NCBI RefSeq assembly: GCF_009674675.1
Contig: NZ_WKJC01000001.1
Span: 813,031 to 877,030 of the forward strand
Reading direction: 5' to 3'
DNA: 64,000 nt
DNA from: Kangiella sp. HZ709
GTDB lineage: Bacteria > Pseudomonadota > Gammaproteobacteria > Enterobacterales > Kangiellaceae
Part shown: piece by piece, positions 1 to 9,409 of the stretch
How the letters are laid out: each line of letters starts with the position of its first letter
Numbering within the stretch: the stretch's first letter is position 1
Position numbers and translations under genes: made by a program
Notes under the pieces: model-generated
Database searches by the model: none
The model's input: only the letters and a program-made list of their open reading frames with translations
Told to the model about the DNA's origin: nothing

Positions 1-59
1 TTTTTTTAAATATAACTATAATTCCAATCTCGATTGAATAGTAAATACAGGATTTGATT

Positions 60-905
60 ATGGAATACAGAGGTTATAAGACATTTAAAACTAGTAGTGA
101 CAACGGTGTACTAACGGTTACTTTTGATTTTGGCTCAGTTAACGTACAAGGCCAGGAAATGCTGGCTGATTTAAATAGCCTTGCAATGAGGTTGGAGCGA
201 GATAGAGACACTAAGGTAGTTGTGTTCCAATCTGCCAATCCAGAAATTTGGGTGTGCCATTATGACACTGAATTACTCAAGCATATGTCAACAGAAGCTG
301 TCTCTCGTGATGAAGCACAACTGTTAGATCTGCAATCGGTTTGTGAGCGGATCAGTAAAGTACCGCAAGCGACTATTGCTAAGTTAGAAGGTTTTGCTCG
401 AGGCGGTGGCCATGAACTAGCCCTTGCTTTAGACATGAGATTTGCTGCTCGTGGTAAGTTTAAGTTTATGCAAATGGAAGTTGGCATGGGGATCTTGCCT
501 TGTGGCGGCGGAGCTTCTCGCATGGCAAGACAAGCAGGTCTGGGACGCGCACTTGAAATCATTCTTAGCGCTCGTGACTTTGATGCAGACGAGGCAGAAG
601 CTTACGGCACTATCAACAAAGCATTAGAGCCTGATGAAATCGGAGAGTATGTAGACACCTTAGCCAAACGTATTGCTCAATTCCCAGCTGAGTCTATCAA
701 TGCTTGTAAGCAAGCCGTATACGAGTCAATTGATAAACCAATTGATGAGGCTTTAAAAGCTGAAGCTTATTGGCTATATCAAGCTACTAGTAAGACTCCT
801 GCCATAAAGCGCTTCACTATCGCCGATGAGCAAGGACTTGAACACGATATTGAGAATCAAAGAAACTGGAATGAACTAGTTATGAAGGTTCAAGAAATTA
901 ACTAA
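60..905 (+). CDS. Enoyl-CoA hydratase/isomerase (crotonase) family protein
   Basis: Crotonase-fold protein of 281 residues, expected to act on acyl-CoA thioesters in the cytoplasm. The oxyanion-hole segment FARGGGHELALALD (about residues 113-126) is typical. The later QMEVGMGILPCGGG segment and the ALEIILSA helix each keep a Glu where true hydratases have their catalytic pair, so hydratase activity is possible. The ATG at 60 is preferred over an in-frame TTG at 54 because AGGA lies 7 bases upstream of it. It is followed, after a hairpin, by a luciferase-like oxidoreductase and an SDR on the same strand, suggesting a small oxidative operon. The substrate cannot be read from sequence. Confidence 0.88.
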   Translation: MEYRGYKTFKTSSDNGVLTVTFDFGSVNVQGQEMLADLNSLAMRLERDRDTKVVVFQSANPEIWVCHYDTELLKHMSTEAVSRDEAQLLDLQSVCERISKVPQATIAKLEGFARGGGHELALALDMRFAARGKFKFMQMEVGMGILPCGGGASRMARQAGLGRALEIILSARDFDADEAEAYGTINKALEPDEIGEYVDTLAKRIAQFPAESINACKQAVYESIDKPIDEALKAEAYWLYQATSKTPAIKRFTIADEQGLEHDIENQRNWNELVMKVQEIN

Positions 906-923
906 GATCTAGAATATCAATTA

Positions 924-951
924 AACGCTGTGGGATTATTCTCACAGCGTT
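924..951 (+). terminator. Intergenic stem-loop after the crotonase gene
   Basis: A perfect 9-bp inverted repeat (AACGCTGTG / CACAGCGTT) sits between the crotonase and the luciferase-like gene. There is no real T-tract, so it may be a weak terminator or an mRNA-stabilising processing hairpin within one operon. Confidence 0.45.
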
Positions 952-967
952 ATTGCAGGAACTTTGA

Positions 968-1933
968 ATGACAAACATGGCTATCACATCCAAGTTTCAA
1001 TCTTTAAACAACGGCTATAACTCCGTGTTTAAAGCTAATGAATTGAGCGTTGGGTTAGTTGTACCAATAGAGCAATATGAATCTAACTCTGTTCCCAGCA
1101 TGAAGCGTCACTTGGAAAGAGTTAAACTTGCCGAGGAGTTAGGTTTTTCTTCAGTATGGCTAAGGGATGTGCCTTTCAATGTGCCTAGTTTTGGTGATGC
1201 TGGTCAGCCTTATGATCCTTTTGTTTACCTAGGATACCTAGCCGGGCAAACCAGCAAAATAGCACTTGGGGTCGCCAGTATTGTACTACCTCTGAGACAC
1301 CCAGCTCATGTCGCAAAATCAGCAGCAAGCGTGGATGAGTTATCTAGTGGTCGTTTGATCCTTGGCATAGCTTCTGGAGATCGCCCAAATGAGTACCCAG
1401 CAACCAATTTTAATTATCATAATCGTGGTGAGCGCTTTAGGGATAGCTTTGAATACATAAGGAATATGAAGGACAGCAATCCACGTTTTACGAACCAATA
1501 TGGCTCCTTAAATGGCGATATCGATATGCTCCCTAAACCTGTTAGTGAACAACTCCCACTGCTTATTACAGGAGGCAGCCAGCAAAGTGTTGAGTGGATT
1601 GCCCAAAATGGGAATGGATGGATGCTTTATCCTAGACCCGCTGATTTACAGAAAAAAATCATCAGTAAATGGAGAGAGTTCATTGAAATAAAACAGGCTT
1701 ATCAAAAACCAGTTATGGAACCACTCTATGTGGACATATCAAAAAATCCTGATGAAACGCCTACTCCTATTCATTTAGGCTTACGACTTGGAACCAAGCA
1801 TCTAGCCAACTATTTAAGATCAAGAAGGGACATAGGTGTTAATCATGTCGCACTTAACTTAAGATTTAACAAGCAAGATTCTGAAGAAACAATGCAGCAG
1901 ATAGCTTCAGAAGTTTTGCCTCAATTATCATAA
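968..1933 (+). CDS. LLM-class flavin-dependent oxidoreductase (TIGR03571-like)
   Basis: Luciferase-like TIM-barrel monooxygenase of 321 residues. Markers are the N-terminal LSVGLVVPIE strand, GFSSVWLRDVPF, the LGVASIVLPLRHPAHVAKSAAS segment (substrate/FMN side) and SGRLILGIASGDRPNEY. Length and wording fit the TIGR03571 subgroup of LLM oxidoreductases, which use FMNH2 supplied by a separate reductase. The start has an AGGAA Shine-Dalgarno about 7 bases upstream; a second in-frame ATG follows three codons later. It lies 10 bases ahead of an SDR gene, so the two are probably co-transcribed. The natural substrate is unknown. Confidence 0.85.
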   Translation: MTNMAITSKFQSLNNGYNSVFKANELSVGLVVPIEQYESNSVPSMKRHLERVKLAEELGFSSVWLRDVPFNVPSFGDAGQPYDPFVYLGYLAGQTSKIALGVASIVLPLRHPAHVAKSAASVDELSSGRLILGIASGDRPNEYPATNFNYHNRGERFRDSFEYIRNMKDSNPRFTNQYGSLNGDIDMLPKPVSEQLPLLITGGSQQSVEWIAQNGNGWMLYPRPADLQKKIISKWREFIEIKQAYQKPVMEPLYVDISKNPDETPTPIHLGLRLGTKHLANYLRSRRDIGVNHVALNLRFNKQDSEETMQQIASEVLPQLS

Positions 1934-1943
1934 AGGAAAAGCA

Positions 1944-2741
1944 ATGAGTAAAACTATTTTAATCACTGGCGCTACAGATGGAATTGGCTTTGAAACTGCT
2001 AAGAAATTAGTAAAGCTTGGCCATACTATATTGTTACACGGTCGGAGCTCAGAAAAGTTAGCTACTGTAGAAGCAGAGTTATCCTCTTTGGGTAAAGTAG
2101 AAACTTACATAGCTGATCTTTCTGACTTAGCAGAGGTTACCAATTTGTCTGAAGCAATTAAAGCCAATCATAAGTCACTTGATGTAGTTTTAAATAATGC
2201 AGGGGTTTTAAATTCACCAAAAGCTACGGCCAAAAACGGGTTTGATATTCGTTTCGTGGTGAATACTCTGTCACCTTACCTATTAACAAAAAATTTAATG
2301 CCACTGCTAAATGCTGAGTCTCGTATTATTAATCTATCTTCTGCAGCTCAGTCTCCCGTTGATTTACCAGCACTGAAAGGAGAAAAAGGCGTTAACGATA
2401 ACATGAGTGCTTATGCACAAAGCAAGCTAGCCATAACGATGTGGTCAAATGCTTTAGCCAATGTATTGGGCCCATTTGGGCCACAGGTTGTTTCGGTTAA
2501 TCCAGGTTCATTACTTGCAAGTAAAATGGTTAAAGAGGGTTTTGGAATAGAAGGCAAAGACTTAAGTATCGGTGCTGATGTCTTAGTTCGCGCGGCTGTA
2601 TCTTTAGAGTTTGAAAATGCTTCAGGAAAATACTTCGATAACGATTTAGGTAGATTTGGAGAGCCTCATCCGGACGCGTTAGATAGTGAGAAGTGCCTTA
2701 ACTTAGTAAAACAATTAGATTCGATATTAGAGTTCAATTAA
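1944..2741 (+). CDS. Short-chain dehydrogenase/reductase
   Basis: Classical Rossmann-fold SDR of 265 residues. The cofactor motif TGATDGIG is at residues 8-15, NNAG at 84-87, the catalytic Ser in NLSSAA (about 132) and the YxxxK pair at Y157/K161. It probably uses NADP(H), as GR follows the second strand. An AAAGGA ribosome site precedes the ATG. It converges with, and overlaps by 4 bp, the LysR gene. Together with the LLM and crotonase genes it suggests oxidation of a carbonyl or alcohol substrate, not further identifiable. Confidence 0.9.
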   Translation: MSKTILITGATDGIGFETAKKLVKLGHTILLHGRSSEKLATVEAELSSLGKVETYIADLSDLAEVTNLSEAIKANHKSLDVVLNNAGVLNSPKATAKNGFDIRFVVNTLSPYLLTKNLMPLLNAESRIINLSSAAQSPVDLPALKGEKGVNDNMSAYAQSKLAITMWSNALANVLGPFGPQVVSVNPGSLLASKMVKEGFGIEGKDLSIGADVLVRAAVSLEFENASGKYFDNDLGRFGEPHPDALDSEKCLNLVKQLDSILEFN

Positions 2742-3643
2742 CTTACCTGAGACTCCCAATAGGGAGTCTCACCAAAAAACTCAACCATATAATCGATAAA
2801 GCTTCTAACCTTAGGGGCCAATAGTCTTGAACTAGGATAAAGCATCCAAACATCCACTTCCGACACTAAAGGATAGTCTTTTAATAGCTGTACTAACTCA
2901 CCCTTGTTCAACTGCTCATATGCACACCAAATAGAGCAAATGGTTATTCCAACGCCTTCGAGACAAGCATCCCTAATGGACTCACCATTATCAACCACTA
3001 AAGAAGGTTTGGTCTTAATTTTAATTTGCTCACCCATCGGATCTTCAAACGACCAAGTATCTATGGAAGTAAGGTTTATACAGTGATGCTCCAATAAATC
3101 TTCAGGCTTTTCTGGTGATCCATACTTTTCGATATACTCAGGGGAAGCACAGATCACTCGCTTATCATTGGCAATTTTACGAGCTATAAATGAAGAGTCA
3201 TTTAACTTCGCATTTCTTATCGCGATATCAAAGCCACCCTCAACCATATCTACCACTCGATCACTTAAGCTTAAATCCACTTTTAAGTCGGGATATTTTT
3301 CTAGAAAGCCTTTTAGAGCTGGAATGATATGCATTCGACCAAAGGAAGCTGAGGCAGCTACTCTTAACGTTCCTCTTGGCAGAATACTTCCTGAGCCTAC
3401 CGCCGCTTTAGCTGCATCAATGCTGGCGATAACTTCTTCAGCATGGGGCAACAAAGCTAAGCCCTCTTCCGTTAATGACACTTTTCGAGTTGTTCGGTGC
3501 AGTAACTTAACTCCAACCTCATTCTCGAGCTTATTGATATAGGAGCTGGATACCGCGGCCGACAAGCCTAATTCTTTACCTGCTTGGCTTATGTTATGAG
3601 TAGCAGCAATTCGAACAAACAATTTTAAATGCTCAATATTCAT
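2738..3643 (-). CDS. LysR-family transcriptional regulator
   Basis: LTTR of 301 residues. An N-terminal winged HTH (residues 1-60, with ISQAGKELGLSAAVSSSYIN) is followed by a periplasmic-binding-protein-like effector domain (about 90-295). The HTH style resembles the AaeR/QseD-like group that often controls neighbouring SDR, MDR or quinone-reductase genes. An ATG at 3643 is chosen over an in-frame TTG two codons earlier; neither has a strong Shine-Dalgarno. The gene is divergent from the dehydrogenase at 3759 with about 115 bp between them, so that gene is the likely target. Confidence 0.9.
   Translation of the reverse strand: MNIEHLKLFVRIAATHNISQAGKELGLSAAVSSSYINKLENEVGVKLLHRTTRKVSLTEEGLALLPHAEEVIASIDAAKAAVGSGSILPRGTLRVAASASFGRMHIIPALKGFLEKYPDLKVDLSLSDRVVDMVEGGFDIAIRNAKLNDSSFIARKIANDKRVICASPEYIEKYGSPEKPEDLLEHHCINLTSIDTWSFEDPMGEQIKIKTKPSLVVDNGESIRDACLEGVGITICSIWCAYEQLNKGELVQLLKDYPLVSEVDVWMLYPSSRLLAPKVRSFIDYMVEFFGETPYWESQVS
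2749..2770. terminator. Perfect 9-bp hairpin at a convergent gene end
   Basis: GAGACTCCC / GGGAGTCTC with a 4-base loop lies inside the last codons of the LysR gene and just after the SDR stop. There is no T-tract on either strand. It could slow polymerase at the convergent junction. Confidence 0.35.
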
Positions 3644-3758
3644 TATCAATAAAATCTATATTTTAAATATAGTTATCAGCATATTATCAATGATGACATT
3701 GGTAAATATAATTTAATACATTAATTCGAACCCATAAATACGCAAAGGGGTATTTAAT

Positions 3759-4748
3759 ATGAAAGCCATGGTCATTAATGCATTTGGAGATAGCTCTCAA
3801 TTTACAGCAGCTGAAGTATCAAAGCCTAAAGTAGAATCGGGACACCTTGTTATCAAAGTAGCAGCAACCAGTGTTAACACGGTCGATACGATGATCAGAC
3901 AAATGGGGACTAACTTACCTTTCGCTCCAGAACTACCAGCGATATTAGGAATGGATTTTGCAGGAACCGTAGTTGAAGTTGGTGAAGGTGTTAATGAGTT
4001 CAATATTGGTGATGAAGTTTATGGCTGTGCAGGTGGTTTAGCTGATCTTAAAGGCACTTTAGCTGAATACATGCTAGCTGATGCTAAGCTAGTCGCCCAC
4101 AAGCCCAAGACGTTATCCATGAAAGAAGCAGCAGCACTACCCCTAGTTGGAATTACGGCTTACGAAGGTTTGATCCGCGCAGGAGTTGGTGAAGGTCAAA
4201 AAGTGCTTGTCCATGGTGGCTCTGGAGGCGTAGGGCACATAGCGCTGCAATTGGCGAATTACTTCGGCTCAGATGTGTATTCAACTGGTGGCGGTGCTGA
4301 ACAAATTTCTGTAATTGAAAAGCTTGGTGCTACAGGAATTAATTATAGAGAAGAATCTGTTCCCGAATACGTTAACAAACATACCAATGGAAATGGCTTT
4401 GACTTAGTTTATGACTCAGTTGGCGGGCCAAATATCGCAAATTCTTTTGAAGCAGCTGCTTTGAATGGTCAAGTAGCTACAACAGTTTCTTTAGTTGAAA
4501 TGGATTTGTCTGTAGCTCATTTCAAAGGCTTGTCGTTACATGTAGTATTTATGTTGATCCCTATGCTGCATAACTATAAAAGAGAAGAACATCAACGCAT
4601 CCTAACTGAATTAGCCAGAATTGCTGATGAAGGCAAGTTAAAGCCTATAGTGGACAAGGCTGATTTTATGCTTGAAGATATTGGTAAAGCTCAGGATCAC
4701 TTATCAAGTGGCAAAGCCATTGGTAAAGTGGTGGTATCGGTTATTTGA
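3759..4748 (+). CDS. MDR-family NAD(P)-dependent dehydrogenase (quinone oxidoreductase type)
   Basis: Medium-chain dehydrogenase/reductase of 329 residues. The N-terminal GroES-like domain contains GMDFAGTVVEVGEGV; the Rossmann domain contains VLVHGGSGGVGHIALQLA (about 149-166). The structural-zinc Cys cluster is absent, as in zinc-free quinone oxidoreductases (QOR/zeta-crystallin type), which reduce quinones or enones with NADPH. AAAGGGG precedes the ATG. The divergent LysR gene is the likely regulator. A bidirectional terminator follows about 60 bp downstream. Confidence 0.88.
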   Translation: MKAMVINAFGDSSQFTAAEVSKPKVESGHLVIKVAATSVNTVDTMIRQMGTNLPFAPELPAILGMDFAGTVVEVGEGVNEFNIGDEVYGCAGGLADLKGTLAEYMLADAKLVAHKPKTLSMKEAAALPLVGITAYEGLIRAGVGEGQKVLVHGGSGGVGHIALQLANYFGSDVYSTGGGAEQISVIEKLGATGINYREESVPEYVNKHTNGNGFDLVYDSVGGPNIANSFEAAALNGQVATTVSLVEMDLSVAHFKGLSLHVVFMLIPMLHNYKREEHQRILTELARIADEGKLKPIVDKADFMLEDIGKAQDHLSSGKAIGKVVVSVI

Positions 4749-4807
4749 CGTGAGATTATAATGTAGAACGCTATGTGCATTTGCTACCTAATAGCGAGTA
4801 TCTAAAA

Positions 4808-4838
4808 TAAAGCCCTCAATCGAGGGCTTAGTCTTTTA
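4808..4838. terminator. Bidirectional intrinsic terminator
   Basis: AAGCCCTC and GAGGGCTT form a stem with a short loop. TCTTTT follows on the plus strand and a T-rich run on the minus strand. It sits between the convergent MDR dehydrogenase and AbgT genes and can serve both. Confidence 0.8.
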
Positions 4839-4848
4839 TGAAAGATAC

Positions 4849-6396
4849 TTATCCAGCTGGATAAATATAGCTAGCCTGAATACCTAAAGGAATTCCTAAG
4901 CCCCAATAGGCTAATAAGAACAAAGTCCAACCAACCAAAAATACAATTGAGAAAGGTAGCATTAATGAAATCAAGGTGCCAATACCGGTGCCTTTAACAT
5001 ACTTTTGGCAGTAGACCACAACCAATGGGAAGTAAGGCATTAACGGCGTAATAATGTTAGAGCTAGAATCGCCGATACGATAGGCTGCTTGTGTTAAATC
5101 TGGAGAGATACCTAATTGCATCAACATAGGAACGAAAATAGGTGCTAATAAAGCCCATTTGCCCGATGCCGAACCTACAAACAAGTTTACAAACGCTGTT
5201 AAGAATACAATCCCGACGATAGTCACGGCACTTGGCAATGCTAAAGCTTTCAATGCTTGCGCGCCTTCAATAGCCATTAATGCGCCCAGGTTTGATTTAG
5301 CAAAAGCGGCAACGAATAATGCACAGAAGAAAATCATAACCATATAATAAGCCATGCCACCCATAGCTTTACTCATGGCATCAATCATATCTTTAGTTTT
5401 CTTAAAGGTACCCACCGTAAAACCGTAAATCATGCCAGGTATCCAGAACAGTAAGAAAATCAGTGGCACAATCGATTGCATTATAGGCGCGCCAAAATCC
5501 GCTAATTTGCCATTAGCGCTATTTCTGAAGGGCGAGTCATCTGGATAGAGGACTAAAACCAACAGTGCCAAACCTAGTAGCATGACAAAAGAGGCTAGGT
5601 AGAAAGACTTTTTCTCTTTAGAAGTAATCTCATCAAACTTTGGTAAATCATCCGTATCGCCATCCACTGCTGTTTTCTGAAGCCGCGGCTCGATAATTTT
5701 ATCAGTGATATACCAACCCACTAAAATAATGAAAATACTCGAAATTGAAGTAAAGAAGTAATTATTTAGCGGGTTAACTTCCATTGCCGGCTGAATAATT
5801 TGGGCTCCGGTCTGAGTGAAGCCTTGCAACAAAGGATCAATACCTGAGGGAATAAAGTTAGCACTAAAACCACCACTCACACCGGCAAACGCCGCAGCAA
5901 TGCCTGCTAGTGGATGACGCCCCATGGTATAGAAAATCACACCCGCTAGCGGGATCACCAAAACATAACCCGCATCGGTTGCGGTATGACTGACAATACC
6001 CACCAAAATCACTACAGGTGTTAACAGCGCTTTTGGCGTACGTTTAAGCATTAGTTTAATGCCCGTATTGATATAACCCGAGTGCTCAGCTACCCCCACA
6101 CCCAACATCGCCACTAAAACTACCCCAAGTGGCGCAAAGCCAGTAAAGGTTGTGACCATCGTTGAGAGAAAATTAGCTAAGGCATCGCCCGATAACATAT
6201 TATTAATTTGGATGGCTTCACCTGTTCTAGGATCAATCGCACTAAAGCTCATGCCCGATAATGCCCAAGATAAAATCCAAATCGATACCAGCGCAAATAA
6301 GAAAATAATGGCTGGGTCCGGTAATTTATTGCCGACCCGTTCAATAAAATTTAGGAAGCGAGCGATAGCGCCCTGCTTTTCGGTTGTTGTTGTCAT
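4849..6396 (-). CDS. AbgT-family transporter
   Basis: Inner-membrane transporter of 515 residues, the normal AbgT length, with about 10-12 hydrophobic segments. Family hallmarks include HTATDAGYVLVIPLAG, GVSGGFSANFIPSGIDPLL, VNLFVGSASGKWALLAPIF and YRIGDSSSNIITPLMPYFP. AbgT proteins import p-aminobenzoyl-glutamate or export sulphonamide-like antimetabolites using the proton or sodium gradient; which applies here cannot be told. AGGAGAG precedes the ATG. It is a single-gene unit closed by a bidirectional terminator. Confidence 0.93.
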   Translation of the reverse strand: MTTTTEKQGAIARFLNFIERVGNKLPDPAIIFLFALVSIWILSWALSGMSFSAIDPRTGEAIQINNMLSGDALANFLSTMVTTFTGFAPLGVVLVAMLGVGVAEHSGYINTGIKLMLKRTPKALLTPVVILVGIVSHTATDAGYVLVIPLAGVIFYTMGRHPLAGIAAAFAGVSGGFSANFIPSGIDPLLQGFTQTGAQIIQPAMEVNPLNNYFFTSISSIFIILVGWYITDKIIEPRLQKTAVDGDTDDLPKFDEITSKEKKSFYLASFVMLLGLALLVLVLYPDDSPFRNSANGKLADFGAPIMQSIVPLIFLLFWIPGMIYGFTVGTFKKTKDMIDAMSKAMGGMAYYMVMIFFCALFVAAFAKSNLGALMAIEGAQALKALALPSAVTIVGIVFLTAFVNLFVGSASGKWALLAPIFVPMLMQLGISPDLTQAAYRIGDSSSNIITPLMPYFPLVVVYCQKYVKGTGIGTLISLMLPFSIVFLVGWTLFLLAYWGLGIPLGIQASYIYPAG

Positions 6397-6515
6397 ATTC
6401 TCTCCTATGAAAAGTCTCCAGCAAAGAGTCTTCTAAAAGCTACATTGTTTATACTGAATTAAGCTCTTTGATACAAGGACAAGAGTGCTAAGTTGTTGAA
6501 AAAGAATGAAAAGTA

Positions 6516-7142
6516 TTAAATATTATCGGTTGCAGTCTGTTTTTTAACCATATCGGTAAAATTAACCAGCATCTTTATTAGCACTAATAAAATAATTACC
6601 GCTAATTCAAAACCAAATTTGACTACAAATATAGCACCAAGCAATAAAACTACATGTGCAATGATAATGCGTGAATAAGGCTCGACCATTTGTTTAGACG
6701 GCTGTTTATTACTCGACTCATGTAAGTAAAATTGAATAGTATCAAAAAGCCAATAAGCCACCATGGCTAACACTGCTAACCACAAGGTTCCATCGATAGA
6801 TTGCAACCAACTCCATGTCCAATGCCAAATATCCCAAGGCTCTCCATCAAAACTTTTACTAAATATTTCTAGGATAATCATGGCATGGGCGCTAGTAAAA
6901 AATCCGTAATGAAAAACAAAAAATACTGCTAAACCTATATTAGAACGCCAGCTTTTTGGCGTAACGCTGAGTTGATCCCCCCCCTTTGACGCTAATATTT
7001 TTAGACAATTAAATGCCCCTATCACCGCATTCTCTAACCAAAATAACCAAATAACGATAAAAATATCCCATTGCCACAAGATTACTCCAATCAAAGGTAT
7101 CAGGTTCAGTGCTAATAATAGTATCAATCGATGGTAATTCAC
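6516..7142 (-). CDS. DUF6498-like multi-pass membrane protein
   Basis: Protein of 208 residues with about five or six hydrophobic helices and tryptophan-rich segments (VILWQWDIFIVIWLFWLEN, WDIWHWTWSWLQ). The opening helix pattern and WLFWLENAVIG agree with DUF6498, a family of unknown function; the assignment is from memory of the family pattern. No catalytic motif is visible. It is divergent from the MtfA-like gene with about 100 bp between. Confidence 0.65.
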   Translation of the reverse strand: MNYHRLILLLALNLIPLIGVILWQWDIFIVIWLFWLENAVIGAFNCLKILASKGGDQLSVTPKSWRSNIGLAVFFVFHYGFFTSAHAMIILEIFSKSFDGEPWDIWHWTWSWLQSIDGTLWLAVLAMVAYWLFDTIQFYLHESSNKQPSKQMVEPYSRIIIAHVVLLLGAIFVVKFGFELAVIILLVLIKMLVNFTDMVKKQTATDNI

Positions 7143-7244
7143 TTTACTCTTCTCTCATTGGTTGCAAGCTTGTATTTCTTTTCTTGAAATATAAATCTTT
7201 AGCCCAATCATCTTTTATCATGATACCGATTTTATAACGATAAT

Positions 7245-8063
7245 ATGGTTTATTTCTCCGTCTTAGCTATTGCCGCCATCGCCATCTACTGGATTGCCTC
7301 CAGTGGTAAACGTAAAGCTAAAAAGCGTCAAACTATTGCTAGCATTCCATTTCCCACTGAATGGCGCAAAATTCTGCGTAAGAATTTACCTTTCTTTTAT
7401 AAAATACCAGCGGATTTACAATTACAGTTAAAAGATAAGATGCAAATATTCTTATCGGAAAAACAGTTTGTTGGACGCAAAGGCCAAGACATCACTGATG
7501 AAGTGCGCGTTACTATAGCTGCCCAAGCTTGTTTATTATTGCTTAATCGAAATACCGATTTTTATCCTTTTTTAAAAACTATTGTGGTTTACCCGGCAGC
7601 TTTTATAACTCGCCATGCTCAATTTGACCATAATGGTGTTAAAACACAAGATGCCCGAGTTTTGCTTGGTGAGTCTTGGACCCGTGGGCAAGTCGTATTA
7701 TCTTGGCGTGATTCAGCAGCAGGTGGTTCAGATTTTGAAGATGGGCATAACCTTGTTATTCACGAATTCGCCCATCAACTCGATGGTGAGTCAGGCGTCA
7801 CCAATGGCGCACCTCCTCTCAATAAAGAGCAGAATTATCAAGAGTGGTCAAACATACTGTCTGAAGAATTTAAAACTTTACAGTCGCAAGCTCGTAAAAG
7901 ACAAGACAGTTTTCTTGATAAGTATGGAGCAACTAATCCTGCTGAATTTTTTGCAGTATGCTCTGAAGTGTTTTTTGAAAAGCCTACAGAATTGAAAAAA
8001 CTGCATCGAGAATTATTCGAGCAACTCAAAAGTTATTACCAAGTCGACCCCTCTCAATGGTAA
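7245..8063 (+). CDS. mtfA: M90-family zinc metallopeptidase (MtfA-like)
   Basis: Protein of 272 residues with an N-terminal hydrophobic segment (YFSVLAIAAIAIYWIA) and the peptidase core. The zinc motif HEFAHQLDGESG is the MtfA-type HExxH variant, followed by NPAEFFAVCSEVFFE, which supplies the third ligand. In E. coli MtfA binds and inactivates the glucose regulator Mlc and has aminopeptidase activity. Here the N-terminal anchor suggests a membrane-tethered form. No Shine-Dalgarno is obvious at the ATG. Mlc itself is not in the window, so the target is unknown. Confidence 0.88.
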   Translation: MVYFSVLAIAAIAIYWIASSGKRKAKKRQTIASIPFPTEWRKILRKNLPFFYKIPADLQLQLKDKMQIFLSEKQFVGRKGQDITDEVRVTIAAQACLLLLNRNTDFYPFLKTIVVYPAAFITRHAQFDHNGVKTQDARVLLGESWTRGQVVLSWRDSAAGGSDFEDGHNLVIHEFAHQLDGESGVTNGAPPLNKEQNYQEWSNILSEEFKTLQSQARKRQDSFLDKYGATNPAEFFAVCSEVFFEKPTELKKLHRELFEQLKSYYQVDPSQW

Positions 8064-8077
8064 CGCAAACTGTAAGT

Positions 8078-9409
8078 CTATATTGATAACCTTAAATGCA
8101 GCTGAATATCTTTTATTAAAGCACTTGGTACATCATTTTCCCTTGCCAACGGTTGCCACTGAGATACGGCTTGAATCACTTCATCAATGATCTTGTTTAT
8201 TTTCCGGCGCGTAAACAACGAGCTTATTTTTTCAAATTGATAAAAATCTTCTCGACTAAAATGATCTCTTTTACCATTCAATAACATCCAATGACTATTG
8301 ACCCACTTGCTTCCAGGCTTATAACTGTAGGCGACATCATAAGCTGGCGCTAACTTCCATTTATGTTTTCCTGCGGTTTGATCTTGCAACATAAAAGAAA
8401 AGTTTTTGCTGTGATCGTCATGATTGCGCGCAACGATATTAAACACCATTCTTTTAAATAACTGCATAGCTTCGGTTGCTGATAAATTCAGTTCCCTGGC
8501 TACTGAAAATAACTCTTCATAAGAGTAAACACCGGCCTGTTTATAACTGACATGCGCAATACCATTCAAAGTTTGGGTATGTATTCTGTGGTTACCTACT
8601 CGATCAAAGCGTTGGGTAATAAAGTGACGACGCTTGCCCTCTTCCAATAACCGACTCGGCATCATCTCGATACCACAACTTTGTGCCATTAAATAATACA
8701 CATATTCCATGGCACCATAACCTAGCGGATCGCCAAAAGTTTCCTTATTCGATTGGTATTGATTGACCCCATCAAACTTTAATAAGTAATGGGTAAAGCC
8801 CTCTGGCACATCGACTTGTCCTGAGCGAACGGTAGTGAAATCCTCATCAAAAGCTAATACTGCTTTAGGTCTTGCGCCACCAGCGCTCATACCCACGGAC
8901 AATAAAGCGCGCATCGCTTCAGAGTCTTCTTGCCCTGCTTTTGCCAGTTCTACTTGAAACTGCTCACGCTCATCCAGCATCTCTTGCGCAACTTTGACTA
9001 ATGACGCCAGTTGCAATTCCGTTGAGGCATTCAGCTTTTTTAATTTCGTTGCTGGCGAATAAGTTAAAGCGCCAATGCCACGCTTACCAGTATATTTCAA
9101 TCTATCGAGTGGCGAAATATCCTTGACCGATCGTCCCTGCGCAATAATCCAACTGTTCAATACCGCATTACCAAAATCGTCTGGCAAAGAATCGGCGAGC
9201 AATCCTGGCAGTCCTTTAAAGGCTTCATAATCTAATGTTGGAAAGCTATAAATTTTATTACTCAAAGGCATGCGCAATGGGGCCAGCTCAATACCGATTT
9301 TTAAAAAACTCGAAGCATATTCAAAAGATCCAAAGCCGGTATTTTCATCGAAGCTTACCGCTCCTACTTCCTGCCCATGGTATTTAACCAATAAAACATC
9401 CATTACCAT
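8078..9409 (-). CDS. hipA: HipA-family serine/threonine kinase toxin
   Basis: Protein of 443 residues. The HipA N-subdomain is about 1-110. The Gly-rich loop SAGGARPKAVLAF, the catalytic motif RNHDDHSKNFSF and the later LAPAYDVAYS (metal-binding Asp) all match HipA kinases. Known HipA proteins phosphorylate glutamyl-tRNA synthetase or other translation factors and cause growth arrest or persistence. It overlaps the stop of the upstream HTH gene by a few bases, so the pair is translationally coupled. All key motifs look intact, so it is probably active. Confidence 0.9.
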   Translation of the reverse strand: MVMDVLLVKYHGQEVGAVSFDENTGFGSFEYASSFLKIGIELAPLRMPLSNKIYSFPTLDYEAFKGLPGLLADSLPDDFGNAVLNSWIIAQGRSVKDISPLDRLKYTGKRGIGALTYSPATKLKKLNASTELQLASLVKVAQEMLDEREQFQVELAKAGQEDSEAMRALLSVGMSAGGARPKAVLAFDEDFTTVRSGQVDVPEGFTHYLLKFDGVNQYQSNKETFGDPLGYGAMEYVYYLMAQSCGIEMMPSRLLEEGKRRHFITQRFDRVGNHRIHTQTLNGIAHVSYKQAGVYSYEELFSVARELNLSATEAMQLFKRMVFNIVARNHDDHSKNFSFMLQDQTAGKHKWKLAPAYDVAYSYKPGSKWVNSHWMLLNGKRDHFSREDFYQFEKISSLFTRRKINKIIDEVIQAVSQWQPLARENDVPSALIKDIQLHLRLSI